Source: Bacteroidia bacterium
GTDB lineage: Bacteria > Bacteroidota > Bacteroidia > AKYH767-A > OLB10
Direction of reading: 5' to 3'
Assembly (NCBI GenBank): GCA_016788165.1
Contig: JAEUTH010000028.1
Location: 32,571-96,570, forward strand
DNA: 64,000 nt
The notes under the pieces: model-generated
What the model was told of the DNA's origin: nothing
The model's input: the letters and a program-made list of their open reading frames with translations, nothing else
The model's database searches: none
Shown: one piece after another, positions 9,005 through 17,748 of the stretch
Numbering within the stretch: position 1 is the stretch's first letter
Layout of the letters: each line of letters starts with the position of its first letter
Made by a program: the position numbers and the translations under genes

Positions 9005-10357
9005 TTAAAAATTTTTATTAATGCCCGTATAGTTATGTGGGTTTATAGCTTTTAGCTCAACTTTTATATCTGCGTTAATATCTAAACTATCAATAAATGA
9101 GGCAATTGTTTTTGAAGTAATTGCTTGCCCGGTACGCGTAAGTTCTTTTAAAGCTTCGTATGGGTTAGGGTAGTTTTCTCTGCGCAAAATAGTTTGAATA
9201 GCCTCGGCAACAACGGCCCAGTTTTCATCTAAATCAGCTTTCAAAACAGCATCATTCAGTTTTAATTTTTGCAGGCCCCGCATTAATGATGATAGTGCAA
9301 TGGTGGTATGCGCCAAAGGCACGCCTATGTTGCGTAGCACGGTCGAGTCGGTTAAGTCGCGTTGTAAACGTGATATAGGAAGCTTGGAAGCAAAAAACTC
9401 AAACAAGGCATTTGCTATTCCTAAATTACCCTCAGCATTTTCAAAATCAATGGGGTTAACTTTATGCGGCATTGCCGATGAGCCTACTTCGCCTGCTTTA
9501 ATTTGTTGTCCAAAATAATTCATCGAAATATAAGTCCAAAAATCGCGACAGGCATCCATTAAAATTGTGTTGATGCGTTTCAATACATCCATTAATGCCG
9601 CTAAATTATCATAGTGCTCAATTTGAGTAGTAGTTTGCGATCGTTGCAACCCCAACGTTGCAACAAAGTTGTTTCCAAAATCAATCCAATCAATTTTCGG
9701 ATAAGCAATAACATGAGCATTAAAATTACCGGTAGCACCACCAAACTTAGCCGAGTTTGGTATTTGTAACAGTTGATTTCTTTGCACCGTTAACCGTTCA
9801 ACAAAAACATAAAGCTCCTTGCCCAATGTAGTTGGCGATGCCGGCTGGCCATGGGTACGTGCAAGCATAGCAATTGGTTGCCATTGCTTTGCTAAGCCAT
9901 GCAGTTTTTCTATCAATGTGTTTAGCTGTGGTAAATAACCATCGGCAATAAATTCTTTTATTGATAAGGGTATGGCTGTATTGTTTATATCCTGCGAGGT
10001 AAGTCCGAAATGAATAAACTCCTTAAATGCATCTAAACCCAAAGCTTCGAACCTTTGTTTCATAAAGTATTCAATAGCCTTAACGTCATGATTGGTAACC
10101 AACTCTATTTGTTTAATAGCCAATGCATCCGTATCATTAAAAAGCAAATACATGTTGCGCAAACTATCGAAACTGATTACCGGTACTTTTTCTAATTGTG
10201 GTAAAGGCAGTTTACACAATGCAATAAAATACTCAACTTCAATGCGCAAGCGGTATTTCATTAATGCAAACTCGCTAAAGTAGTTGGTTAATGAGTCGCA
10301 TTTGGTTTGGTAACGTCCATCAATCGGTGAAACCGCATGCAATACTGTGGTGTTCAT
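9005..10357 (-). CDS. purB: Adenylosuccinate lyase
   Basis: 450 residues. It catalyses two steps of purine synthesis: SAICAR to AICAR and adenylosuccinate to AMP, releasing fumarate each time. The fumarase/aspartase-superfamily signature GSSAMPHKVNPIDFENAEGN starts at residue 292; the other active-site regions are FGLTSQDINNTA (about 118) and ARTHGQPASPTTLGKEL (about 167). The length agrees with the E. coli-type enzyme (456). A good TAnnTTTG box lies 25 bases upstream of the start on the minus strand. Confidence 0.97.
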   Translation of the reverse strand: MNTTVLHAVSPIDGRYQTKCDSLTNYFSEFALMKYRLRIEVEYFIALCKLPLPQLEKVPVISFDSLRNMYLLFNDTDALAIKQIELVTNHDVKAIEYFMKQRFEALGLDAFKEFIHFGLTSQDINNTAIPLSIKEFIADGYLPQLNTLIEKLHGLAKQWQPIAMLARTHGQPASPTTLGKELYVFVERLTVQRNQLLQIPNSAKFGGATGNFNAHVIAYPKIDWIDFGNNFVATLGLQRSQTTTQIEHYDNLAALMDVLKRINTILMDACRDFWTYISMNYFGQQIKAGEVGSSAMPHKVNPIDFENAEGNLGIANALFEFFASKLPISRLQRDLTDSTVLRNIGVPLAHTTIALSSLMRGLQKLKLNDAVLKADLDENWAVVAEAIQTILRRENYPNPYEALKELTRTGQAITSKTIASFIDSLDINADIKVELKAINPHNYTGINKNF

Positions 10358-10382
10358 TGTTTTTTGATTTTAAAAAAGAGCG

Positions 10383-10390
10383 CAAATGTA
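10383..10390 (-). promoter_or_regulatory. Bacteroidota -7 box for purB
   Basis: Minus-strand TACATTTG matches TAnnTTTG exactly and lies 25 bases upstream of the purB start. I see no convincing -33 TTG at the usual distance. Confidence 0.55.
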
Positions 10391-10474
10391 GCCAAATGAC
10401 CTTAGCACACTAATGCATGTTTTTAACTGACCGGCATCGGTTTTTAAATTAAAAACAGCTATTTCATACATACT

Positions 10475-10482
10475 TAATTTTG
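10475..10482 (+). promoter_or_regulatory. Bacteroidota -7 box for the MORN-repeat gene
   Basis: TAATTTTG matches TAnnTTTG and lies 50 bases upstream of the start at 10533. No clear -33 element is visible. Confidence 0.4.
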
Positions 10483-10532
10483 ATTGCAGGCTAAGCTTTA
10501 TTATTGGCCTATTAATTTTATTAAGTAACAAA

Positions 10533-11285
10533 ATGAAATATATTTTAAGTGTGTTAACGCTTATAGGATTAACGCATGCAAGCCTGGCACAAAAGCCATC
10601 AACGGTAGGCCCCACTACAAAAGCTAAGTCGCAGGTATATCCATTAGATACCATACGCACTCAGGTAAAAGAAATACCCGGAGGCGAAATGTGGACTATG
10701 CGCGGCTTCAGAGGCGAAATTTCGGGCAAGGGTTTAATGGTTAATGGTAAGAAGGAAGGTGTTTGGCGCAGGTATCACAGCAATAAGTGCTTAGCCAAAT
10801 TGGAAAACTATAAAAACGGTGAACTAAACGGAACGTGTATTAGTATAGGCCAAAACGGCAATATCGAAACCGAGGAAAATTATAATAATGGTAAATACGA
10901 TGGCTTAGTAACTTTTTATTCGTTTAGTGGCAACATTAAAAAAGAAGAAAATTACAGCGATGGAAAATTGCATGGTAAACGTTGTCTATATTATGATAAT
11001 GAAAAACTACAGGAAGAAACGGAGTACATTTTGGGCATAAAGTCGGGGTTAGCAAGATGGTATAATCAGGAGGGGGTTTGTGTAATTGAATACACTTACA
11101 AAAATGGATCGCTGCAAGGCCCGGCAAAAGAGTTTTTTGCCGGAGGACAATTATTTAAAAGTGGCAATTATAACAACGATGTTGAAATTGGCGATTGGCT
11201 CGAATACAAGGAAAATGGGGAGCTGGTAAAAACGATTACTTTTAAAAATGGAGAAGTTCTTAAAGAAACACCCGCTAAAAAATAA
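10533..11285 (+). CDS. Exported YwqK-family (MORN-like repeat) protein
   Basis: 250 residues with a signal peptide (MKYILSVLTLIGLTHASLAQ). From about residue 65 onward it consists of short repeats of the form NGKKEGVWRRYHSNK, NGELNGTCISIGQNG, NGKYDGLVTFYSFSG, DGKLHGKRCLYYDNEK, NGSLQGPAKEFFAGG, the pattern of MORN / YwqK proteins. Databases often label this family toxin-antitoxin system YwqK antitoxin, but there is no toxin-like gene here and the protein is exported, so that label should not be trusted. MORN-like beta-hairpins usually bind lipids or proteins. The role is unknown. Confidence 0.82.
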   Translation: MKYILSVLTLIGLTHASLAQKPSTVGPTTKAKSQVYPLDTIRTQVKEIPGGEMWTMRGFRGEISGKGLMVNGKKEGVWRRYHSNKCLAKLENYKNGELNGTCISIGQNGNIETEENYNNGKYDGLVTFYSFSGNIKKEENYSDGKLHGKRCLYYDNEKLQEETEYILGIKSGLARWYNQEGVCVIEYTYKNGSLQGPAKEFFAGGQLFKSGNYNNDVEIGDWLEYKENGELVKTITFKNGEVLKETPAKK

Positions 11286-11349
11286 ACGTGCAATTCGGTA
11301 TGTAAATTGGGATCAACCAACATATTTTAAAACAAAAGTGTTTTAGATG

Positions 11350-11378
11350 TTGTATAAACCGAATAAATTTTACTTTTG
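11350..11378 (+). promoter_or_regulatory. Promoter of the tRNA-Gln gene
   Basis: A TTG at 11350-11352 and a perfect -7 box TACTTTTG at 11371-11378, spaced by 18 bases, precede the tRNA by 18 bases. This is the best full match to the Bacteroidota promoter pattern in the plus-strand part of the window. Confidence 0.7.
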
Positions 11379-11396
11379 CGCCTCCGAAAAAAGTAT

Positions 11397-11467
11397 TGTC
11401 CGATGGTGTAATGGTAACACTCCAGATTTTGATTCTGTCATTCAAGGTTCGAGTCCTTGTCGGACAA
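11397..11467 (+). tRNA. tRNA-Gln (UUG anticodon)
   Basis: The cloverleaf folds fully: acceptor TGTCCGA (11397-11403) with TCGGACA (11460-11466) and discriminator A11467; D-arm GTGT-AATGGTA-ACAC; anticodon arm CCAGA-TTTTGAT-TCTGT with anticodon TTG; T-arm CAAGG-TTCGAGT-CCTTG. The top anticodon-stem pair is a C-T mismatch. No CCA is encoded. It has its own promoter and terminator and is not part of a tRNA cluster. Confidence 0.96.
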
Positions 11468-11473
11468 CTCTAA

Positions 11474-11517
11474 AAAAAATCCCTTCGAGCAATGCACGGA
11501 GGGATTTTTTGTTTTTT
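11474..11517 (+). terminator. Intrinsic terminator of tRNA-Gln
   Basis: AAAAAATCCCTTCG (11474-11487) pairs with CGGAGGGATTTTTT (11497-11510) with one G-T pair and a 9-base loop. A further T-run reaches 11517. It begins 7 bases after the tRNA. Confidence 0.9.
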
Positions 11518-11708
11518 CGGCAACAGGCATTTGAAAGGTGGAGGGTAATAAAGGTTTTCAACATTTTAAACCTAACAACTTATATTTCAGGAGAGAGTAA
11601 ATCGTCCTAAAGGCTCAATAAAAACTACCTTTACAGCATGTTGCAAACAACATGTACAATTCAGTGAAATAAAAAACGTTTAATTATAAACTATACAAAA
11701 TTTAAAAG

Positions 11709-13346
11709 ATGATAAAAAACATTAAAGCCCTTGTGTTTGGAAGTTTCTGCCTGTTTCAGGTGGCAGTAGCTCAAACCACGGCTCCTTTAGTGCCACCAAT
11801 TACATTCGATCCTATAGTTGCTACATTGGATAGCCTTACCACCATTCATAATGTAGTTAAGTATCAAGCACAAAATACATTTAATACCCAACCGGGTGTT
11901 AACGTACCGCAGTTTAGCGATGCGGTTTATGCCGACAGGATTTCAAAGATTAACACCACCATACCGCTAACTTTTAATAGCCAGGTTAAGGGATACATTG
12001 ATTTATATGGTGTCAGGAAACGTGATTTAACACAACGTGTAATGGGCTTATCAAGCCTATACTTTCCGATGTATGAGGAAGTGCTCGAGCGCGAAGGCTT
12101 GCCACTCGAATTTAAATACCTGTCAATTGTCGAGTCGGCTCTAAATCCATTAGCGGTGTCACATTGTGGGGCAACGGGCTTATGGCAGTTTATGTACAAC
12201 ACCGGTATTATGTATAATTTATCCGTTACTTCACAAACGGATGATAGAAAAGACCCATACAAATCAACCGTTGCAGCATGCGAGTATTTTAAAGCCATGT
12301 ATAAAATTTACAACGACTGGTTGTTAGTTATAGCCAGCTACAATTGTGGCCCGGGTAATGTAAACAAGGCAATAATACGTTCAGGTGGCAAATCAGATTT
12401 TTGGTCGATAAGCCCCTACTTACCTGCCGAAACCAGGGGGTATGTGCCAGCATTTATAGCAGTAACTTACCTACTAAATCACACAGCCGAACATGAGTTA
12501 GCTGCAATAAGCCCATCCATCACCTACTTCGAAACCGATACCGTTAATGTTTTTAACCGTATTAGCTTCAACGCTTTGTCAAATACATTACAAATACCGG
12601 TTGATGTAATCGCTTTTCTGAATCCAACTTATAAAAAAGGGTATGTACCTGCATCAATAAATGGTAAGGCCAACACCTTACGTTTGCCCAGCAATAAAGT
12701 AGCAGGGTTTATTCAAAATCAATCGGTAATGTTTGAAGCCGAAAGTAAATTGCTGGCGCAACGCCCTGAGTTTAAACACCTCAATAAGAAACTAAAGTAC
12801 AATACTGATGAAAATGATTGGGTAACCCGTGAAGTAAAAAAATCACATATCGTTAAACGTGGCGAAACCCTAAACTCCATAGCAAACAGGTACAATGCAA
12901 GCACAGCTGAAATTAAAAAGCTAAATAAATTACGTTCGAATAGCGTGCGCCAGGGGCAACGTTTATATGTTATGGCCGAACAACAAGTTGCAGTTAAAAA
13001 GCCCAAAGCCGACACGTCAAATACCACATTAGCTAATAATGACACTTCAGTAAAAGATAGCGCCAAACATTTGATAGACTTTATCAAAGGAAATGTAAAG
13101 GCAAATAATGCAACAGTAGCAACTACAGTAATGCACCCCAATGCAACCGATTTGCCCGAAGGCTATTTAAACAGAACTATTAGAAAAGATGATGTGGTTT
13201 ACCATTTGGTACAAAAAGGCGATACGCTTTATGGCATTGCACGTGAGCAAGGGATTTCAGTTCAGGAGTTAATGCGTTATAATGGCTTTTCGCCCAATAA
13301 AAAACTTAAAGCCGGAGAAAAAATCAAAGTAAAAATTAACGGCTAA
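11709..13346 (+). CDS. MltD-like membrane-associated lytic transglycosylase with two LysM domains
   Basis: 545 residues with a signal peptide (MIKNIKALVFGSFCLFQVAVAQ). It cleaves the glycan strands of peptidoglycan to 1,6-anhydro products. The SLT catalytic domain covers about residues 110-260: catalytic Glu142 in YLSIVESALNPLAVS, then GATGLWQFMYNTG and IASYNCGPGNVNKAI. Two LysM peptidoglycan-binding domains follow, at about 383-428 (HIVKRGETLNSIANRYNAS) and 500-543 (YHLVQKGDTLYGIAREQGIS). There is no lipobox cysteine. The architecture is that of MltD. A strong terminator follows, so the gene stands alone. Confidence 0.93.
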   Translation: MIKNIKALVFGSFCLFQVAVAQTTAPLVPPITFDPIVATLDSLTTIHNVVKYQAQNTFNTQPGVNVPQFSDAVYADRISKINTTIPLTFNSQVKGYIDLYGVRKRDLTQRVMGLSSLYFPMYEEVLEREGLPLEFKYLSIVESALNPLAVSHCGATGLWQFMYNTGIMYNLSVTSQTDDRKDPYKSTVAACEYFKAMYKIYNDWLLVIASYNCGPGNVNKAIIRSGGKSDFWSISPYLPAETRGYVPAFIAVTYLLNHTAEHELAAISPSITYFETDTVNVFNRISFNALSNTLQIPVDVIAFLNPTYKKGYVPASINGKANTLRLPSNKVAGFIQNQSVMFEAESKLLAQRPEFKHLNKKLKYNTDENDWVTREVKKSHIVKRGETLNSIANRYNASTAEIKKLNKLRSNSVRQGQRLYVMAEQQVAVKKPKADTSNTTLANNDTSVKDSAKHLIDFIKGNVKANNATVATTVMHPNATDLPEGYLNRTIRKDDVVYHLVQKGDTLYGIAREQGISVQELMRYNGFSPNKKLKAGEKIKVKING

Positions 13347-13371
13347 TACTTCGATGTTTAATAAATAGCAG

Positions 13372-13396
13372 AGGCTGTCTTCGGATAGCCTTTTTT
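13372..13396 (+). terminator. Intrinsic terminator after the lytic transglycosylase gene
   Basis: AGGCTGTC (13372-13379), a stable TTCG tetraloop, GATAGCCT (13384-13391) and six Ts. It starts 26 bases after the stop codon. Confidence 0.92.
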
Positions 13397-13469
13397 GCTT
13401 TTTGTACAAAGCAGTAAACATTTACATAGCTTTTGTTTTCTTTGTCGGCCTTAAATAAATACACAATTC

Positions 13470-14609
13470 ATGCATTTTGATACCAAAGCCATTCATGCAG
13501 GCCAACACCCCGACCCAACCACAGGTGCAGTAATGACACCTATTTATCAGACCTCTACTTATTGGCAAGAAAGTCCGGGTAAGCATAAAGGATATGCTTA
13601 TGCACGCGGCAAAAACCCTACACGTACCGCTTTAGAAAACTGCCTGGCAGCACTTGAAGATTCCAAACATGCACTTTGTTTTTCAAGCGGTATGGGCGCC
13701 ATTGATGCCATTGTAAAACTATTAAAGCCAGGCGATGAAGTAATTGCCGGTAACGATTTATATGGTGGCACATACCGAATGTTTACCAAGGTTTTTGCTC
13801 AATATCAAATTGTTTTTCATTTTATTGATTTAAGCGATGAGCAAACCATTGCTAAGTGCATAAACAGTAATACCAAATTGCTTTGGGTGGAAACACCTAC
13901 CAACCCTACCATGCAAATAGTTGATTTGGAAATGTGCAGCCGTATTGCACAAAAGCATGGGTTAATTTTTGCTGTTGACAATACTTTTGCATCGCCATAC
14001 CTTCAAAACCCATTAAAATGGGGTGCACACATAGTAATGCACAGTGTTACTAAATATCTGGGAGGCCATAGCGATGTAATAATGGGCGCATTGTGTTTAA
14101 ATGATGATGACTTATACCAAAAATTAGCATTCATTCATAATTCTTGTGGTGCAACCCCAGGCCCAATGGATAGCTTTTTAGTTTTACGCGGCTTAAAAAC
14201 TTTACACCTTCGTATGGAAAGGCATTGTACTAACGGCCGCAAAGTGGCCGAGTTTCTTAAAAGTCACCCGCGTATCGAAAAAGTTTATTGGCCGGGTTTC
14301 GAATCGCATCCCAATCATCACATTGCTCAAAAACAAATGCGCGACTTTGGTGGTATGATTTCATTTGTTTTAAAAAATGCCAGCTTAGAACAAACATTTA
14401 AAATAGCCTCCTCATTCAATGTTTGGACTTTGGCCGAATCGTTGGGTGGTGTTGAGTCGCTTGTAAATCATCCGGCTACTATGACGCATGCCTCTATACC
14501 CAAGGCCGAACGCGAACAAGCAGGCGTTGTAGATAATTTGTTGCGTTTAAGCACCGGAGTTGAACACATTGATGATTTGATTGAAGATTTGAAACAAGCA
14601 CTCGCATAA
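13470..14609 (+). CDS. Cystathionine gamma-synthase-like PLP enzyme
   Basis: 379 residues of the Cys/Met-metabolism PLP family (fold type I). The PLP lysine is Lys195 in HSVTKYLGGHSDVIMGA. Other family marks are CFSSGMGAIDAIVKLL (cofactor phosphate loop), AVDNTFASPYLQNPL (Asp that binds the pyridine N) and the C-terminal ESLGGVESLVNHPATMTHAS. Candidates are cystathionine gamma-synthase, cystathionine gamma-lyase or beta-lyase; sequence alone does not separate them safely. The SLGG/EHIDDL end and length are most like synthase or gamma-lyase. metF, of the same methionine pathway, lies 9 kb downstream but is not in the same operon. Confidence 0.88.
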   Translation: MHFDTKAIHAGQHPDPTTGAVMTPIYQTSTYWQESPGKHKGYAYARGKNPTRTALENCLAALEDSKHALCFSSGMGAIDAIVKLLKPGDEVIAGNDLYGGTYRMFTKVFAQYQIVFHFIDLSDEQTIAKCINSNTKLLWVETPTNPTMQIVDLEMCSRIAQKHGLIFAVDNTFASPYLQNPLKWGAHIVMHSVTKYLGGHSDVIMGALCLNDDDLYQKLAFIHNSCGATPGPMDSFLVLRGLKTLHLRMERHCTNGRKVAEFLKSHPRIEKVYWPGFESHPNHHIAQKQMRDFGGMISFVLKNASLEQTFKIASSFNVWTLAESLGGVESLVNHPATMTHASIPKAEREQAGVVDNLLRLSTGVEHIDDLIEDLKQALA

Positions 14610-14624
14610 TTGTCTCAACCTTGT

Positions 14625-14648
14625 AAAAGCCTTCATTATAAGGCTTTT
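14625..14648. terminator. Hairpin after the cystathionine enzyme gene
   Basis: AAAAGCCTT (14625-14633), loop CATTAT, AAGGCTTTT (14640-14648): a perfect 9-bp stem flanked by A- and T-runs, 16 bases past the stop. The T-tail is short, but the position fits a terminator. Confidence 0.75.
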
Positions 14649-14705
14649 AACTACATTTTTATATAGATTTGTTAGAAATAAAAAGAAAGAAAAACGTATT
14701 GTCTC

Positions 14706-16817
14706 ATGAAAAAAATATATGCTGCATTGTTAATAGCATGCTTTACGCAAGCCTCAGCCCAAAACAATCAAAATATCCCTTGCATAACCACTGAAGTGAT
14801 GCAGGAATTAAAAGATGCTGACCCACAAATTCAAAAGAATTTAAATGATTTAGAGTTTTTTACCGAAAAATATATCAAAGAAAAACATGTTAAAAATGCC
14901 GATGGTACCTATCAAAAAGTGCAAGGGGTAGTAAGAGTTATACCTGTGGTTTTTCACATTATACATGAAGGGGGCAACGAAAACATTTCAATAGCGCAAT
15001 GCCAAAGTCAAATTGATGTATTAAATGCTGATTTCAGACGACTTAATGCTGATACTACCGATACACCAGGCCCATTTCAAGCTATTGGTGGCGATGCCGA
15101 AATTGAATTTAGAATGGCACAATTAGATCCTAATGGAAATTGTACTGATGGTGTGGTACGCTTGTTTTCTACACTTACAAACAATGCACGCAATAATGTA
15201 AAATCGTTAAGCTATTGGCCTAGCAATAAATATTTAAATGTTTGGGTTGTAAAAAGCATACGCGGTGCACAACCACCCTTGCAAGTTGCCGGGTTTGCAC
15301 AATTTCCGGGTGGTGCAGCGGCCACAGATGGTATAGTAATTTGCCATCAGTTTTTAGGTACCATAGGTACTTCAACAGGCAGTGGTGAAGGCCGCACAAC
15401 TACACATGAAGTTGGCCACTGGCTTAACTTAATACATATTTGGGGTGATGATGCTGGCGCATGTTCAGGCTCTGATTTTGTAAGCGATACGCCCAATCAA
15501 GCAAACCTAAACCAAAGTAATTGTCCTACATTTCCACATACCGATGCATGTACGCCTGCAGGCAATGGTGTATTATATAGCGATTACATGGACTACACCA
15601 ATGGTAATTGCCAAAATATTTTTACAGTTGGCCAATGTGCACGTATGAATGCAGCCTTATCTTCTGGTACCAGTCAACGCAACAACCTATGGTCGTCAAC
15701 CAATTTAGTAGCTACCGGCACCAATGGAACACCGGCAGTACCATGCGCACCTATACCTTCTGTTGTTTTTGGTGTACGAAATATTTGTGCAGGTGGTAAC
15801 TTAACTTTTAATGAGTATGTATATAATGGTATTCCTACATCGCGCGATTGGGTTTTTACCGGTGGCAACCCTGCAACCAGCACCAATGCCAGCGAAGTGG
15901 TAACTTACAACACACCCGGCACCTATAATGTTACTTATACAGCAACAAATGCAGTAGGCTCTAACACTACTACTTATGCAGGCATTGTAAATGTGTTGCC
16001 AACTATCGGTGTTAAAAGTGTGCCATATACTGACGGATTTGAAGGCAGTTTCCCCGGTTTTGATTACGATGTTATTAATGGCGAAGGCAATTTTACATGG
16101 GAGCAAACCAGCTTAGCTGCCGCAACAGGCACCAAATCAATACGGATAAATAACTTTGCCGGTAATGCAATTTTTGATGATTTTTATACACCAACCTTTA
16201 ATTGTACAAATGTTACCAATGTGCAACTTCAATATAAAGTTGCCTTTGCTGTAAGAAATACCGCCAGTATTGATAATTTGAAGGTTTTTGTGAGTACGGA
16301 TTGTGGTAAGTCCTGGACATTACGGCAAACCAAGTCGGGGCTAAACTTAGCAACCGTTTCAACGGCTGTATCATCGGCATTTGTCCCTTCTGCTACACAA
16401 TGGCGTCAGGAAACAGTTAATATGAACTTAAATGCAAGCAATGAACCCAATGTAAGATTTAGGTTTCAGTTTACCTATGGCACCAATGGCCTATATGCCA
16501 ATAACATTTATATTGACGACATAAACATCTCTGGCCTAACAAATATTAACGATGCTTTTGCCAAAGACTCAGAATTAAGCCTTAAGCCAAACCCTACAAA
16601 AGGTATAGCTACATTAACATTTAATGTAACCCAAGCAGGTTCCTATCAAATTCAAGTTTTGGATGTGGTTGGAAAAGTTTGTCAAGCTCAGGTGTTTAAC
16701 GACTTATCTTTAGGAATAAATAAAACCGAAGTTGGCAATCAGCTTAAGCCGGGATTGTATTTCGTTCAAGTAATACATAACCATAAAATGGCTGTATTAA
16801 AGCTGGTAATTGAATAG
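14706..16817 (+). CDS. Secreted M43-family metalloprotease with PKD domain and T9SS type A tail
   Basis: 703 residues. Order: signal peptide (MKKIYAALLIACFTQASAQ); propeptide-like region to about 70; M43 (pappalysin/cytophagalysin-type) zinc protease domain with HEVGHWLNLIHIWG, in which His234, His238 and His244 bind zinc and Glu235 is catalytic, plus the Met-turn YSDYMDYTNG (Met295); a PKD-like domain at about 350-430; a beta-sandwich (MAM-like) region at about 440-610; and a type A T9SS sorting domain at about 625-703 (SLKPNPTKGIATLTF ... LKPGLYFVQVIHNHKM). It should be exported through T9SS and act on proteins at or outside the cell surface. It stands alone between terminators. Confidence 0.93.
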   Translation: MKKIYAALLIACFTQASAQNNQNIPCITTEVMQELKDADPQIQKNLNDLEFFTEKYIKEKHVKNADGTYQKVQGVVRVIPVVFHIIHEGGNENISIAQCQSQIDVLNADFRRLNADTTDTPGPFQAIGGDAEIEFRMAQLDPNGNCTDGVVRLFSTLTNNARNNVKSLSYWPSNKYLNVWVVKSIRGAQPPLQVAGFAQFPGGAAATDGIVICHQFLGTIGTSTGSGEGRTTTHEVGHWLNLIHIWGDDAGACSGSDFVSDTPNQANLNQSNCPTFPHTDACTPAGNGVLYSDYMDYTNGNCQNIFTVGQCARMNAALSSGTSQRNNLWSSTNLVATGTNGTPAVPCAPIPSVVFGVRNICAGGNLTFNEYVYNGIPTSRDWVFTGGNPATSTNASEVVTYNTPGTYNVTYTATNAVGSNTTTYAGIVNVLPTIGVKSVPYTDGFEGSFPGFDYDVINGEGNFTWEQTSLAAATGTKSIRINNFAGNAIFDDFYTPTFNCTNVTNVQLQYKVAFAVRNTASIDNLKVFVSTDCGKSWTLRQTKSGLNLATVSTAVSSAFVPSATQWRQETVNMNLNASNEPNVRFRFQFTYGTNGLYANNIYIDDINISGLTNINDAFAKDSELSLKPNPTKGIATLTFNVTQAGSYQIQVLDVVGKVCQAQVFNDLSLGINKTEVGNQLKPGLYFVQVIHNHKMAVLKLVIE

Positions 16818-16841
16818 TGTGATTAATATAAAGCATTCACT

Positions 16842-16873
16842 ATTGCTAAGTTAAGCCTATATTACTACATTTG
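16842..16873 (+). promoter_or_regulatory. Promoter for yceD-rpmF
   Basis: A TTG at 16843-16845 and a perfect -7 box TACATTTG at 16866-16873, separated by 20 bases, lie 28 bases upstream of the GTG start at 16902. Confidence 0.6.
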
Positions 16874-16901
16874 CCGTCCTTTTTTAAAAAGGGAAATTGA
16901 A

Positions 16902-17441
16902 GTGGTTGATAAATTAAAATATTTTGACGTACCGTTTGCCGGTTTATCACTTGGAAACCACACGTATAAATACACCATTGACCAATCGTTCTTTACATAT
17001 TTTAATCAGCAAATGCCTCAATGTAAGTTTGAGGTAAGCGTTGTTTTAAACAAGCAACCGCAAATATTAAATATTTCGTTTAATACAGTAGGCGAAATGC
17101 AGGCAATTTGTGGACGCTGTACCGATGAATTTATAATGCCCATCGTAGCCCAAAATCAGTTATTGATTAAATTTGGTTTGCAGGCAGCCGAAGAGGATGT
17201 AGATGTAATGGTAATACCAAACACCGAAACACATATAAATTTGGCACAATACATTTATGAATATGTAATGGTAGCCATACCCATGCATCAGGTACATCCT
17301 ACAGATAATGCAGGCAGAAGCCAATGCAACCAGACGTTTTTAAAACAAATAGAAAAAAGGAAAGACGAAAGCGCCCAACTAAAACAACAAACCAGCGATC
17401 CGCGTTGGGATATTTTAAAACAATTAAACAATAACAATTAA
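16902..17441 (+). CDS. yceD: DUF177 / YceD-family protein
   Basis: 179 residues. It contains the conserved YceD element AICGRCTDEFIMPI (two Cys, about residues 70-83) and the C-terminal DPRWDILKQL. YceD proteins are found next to rpmF in most bacteria and, in plants and E. coli, have been linked to 23S rRNA processing or accumulation. The start is GTG at 16902; no in-frame ATG lies upstream of the conserved N-terminal region. rpmF follows after 36 bases, which matches the widely conserved yceD-rpmF-plsX order. Confidence 0.9.
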   Translation: MVDKLKYFDVPFAGLSLGNHTYKYTIDQSFFTYFNQQMPQCKFEVSVVLNKQPQILNISFNTVGEMQAICGRCTDEFIMPIVAQNQLLIKFGLQAAEEDVDVMVIPNTETHINLAQYIYEYVMVAIPMHQVHPTDNAGRSQCNQTFLKQIEKRKDESAQLKQQTSDPRWDILKQLNNNN

Positions 17442-17477
17442 CAGGTTTGTAGAAGCGAACCAAATAAAATTAGTACC

Positions 17478-17660
17478 ATGCCAAATCCAAAGCACAAACA
17501 CTCGAAATCAAGACGTGATAAGCGCAGAACACATTACAAAGCAACAGCCCCAACCGTTATGGTTGATAAAACAACTGGCGAGTCGCATTTAATGCACCGT
17601 GCCTACTGGTTAGAAAACAAGCTCTACTATAAGGGCAAAGTAGTTATGGAACGCGCTTAA
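17478..17660 (+). CDS. rpmF: Large ribosomal subunit protein bL32
   Basis: 60 residues, basic N-terminus ([20 protein letters not shown]), then [20 protein letters not shown]. It has no zinc-binding cysteines, so it is the Cys-free form of bL32. Length and context (yceD upstream, plsX downstream) are canonical. A terminator directly after it suggests that plsX is partly or wholly separated in transcription. Confidence 0.97.
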   Translation: MPNPKHKHSKSRRDKRRTHYKATAPTVMVDKTTGESHLMHRAYWLENKLYYKGKVVMERA

Positions 17661-17667
17661 ATTCAAT

Positions 17668-17706
17668 AAAACCTGTACGATGATTTTTTTTGGGTACAGG
17701 TTTTTT
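17668..17706 (+). terminator. Terminator between rpmF and plsX
   Basis: AAAACCTGTAC (17668-17678) pairs perfectly with GTACAGGTTTT (17694-17704), and the T-run continues to 17706. It starts 8 bases after the rpmF stop. Confidence 0.9.
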
Positions 17707-17748
17707 CCTTTTTTTATAATTTCAAAGTTCTAAGCTTAGTATTTAAGT

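Noticed and set aside
10533..11285. Toxin-antitoxin system label for the YwqK protein
   Set aside because: No toxin-like partner is adjacent, and the protein has a signal peptide; the label comes from database history.
11347..11610. 87-codon frame over the tRNA-Gln gene
   Set aside because: It runs through the tRNA and its terminator; no coding evidence.
15801..16106. Minus-strand 101-codon frame inside the M43 protease gene
   Set aside because: Antisense to a well-supported gene; no family match.
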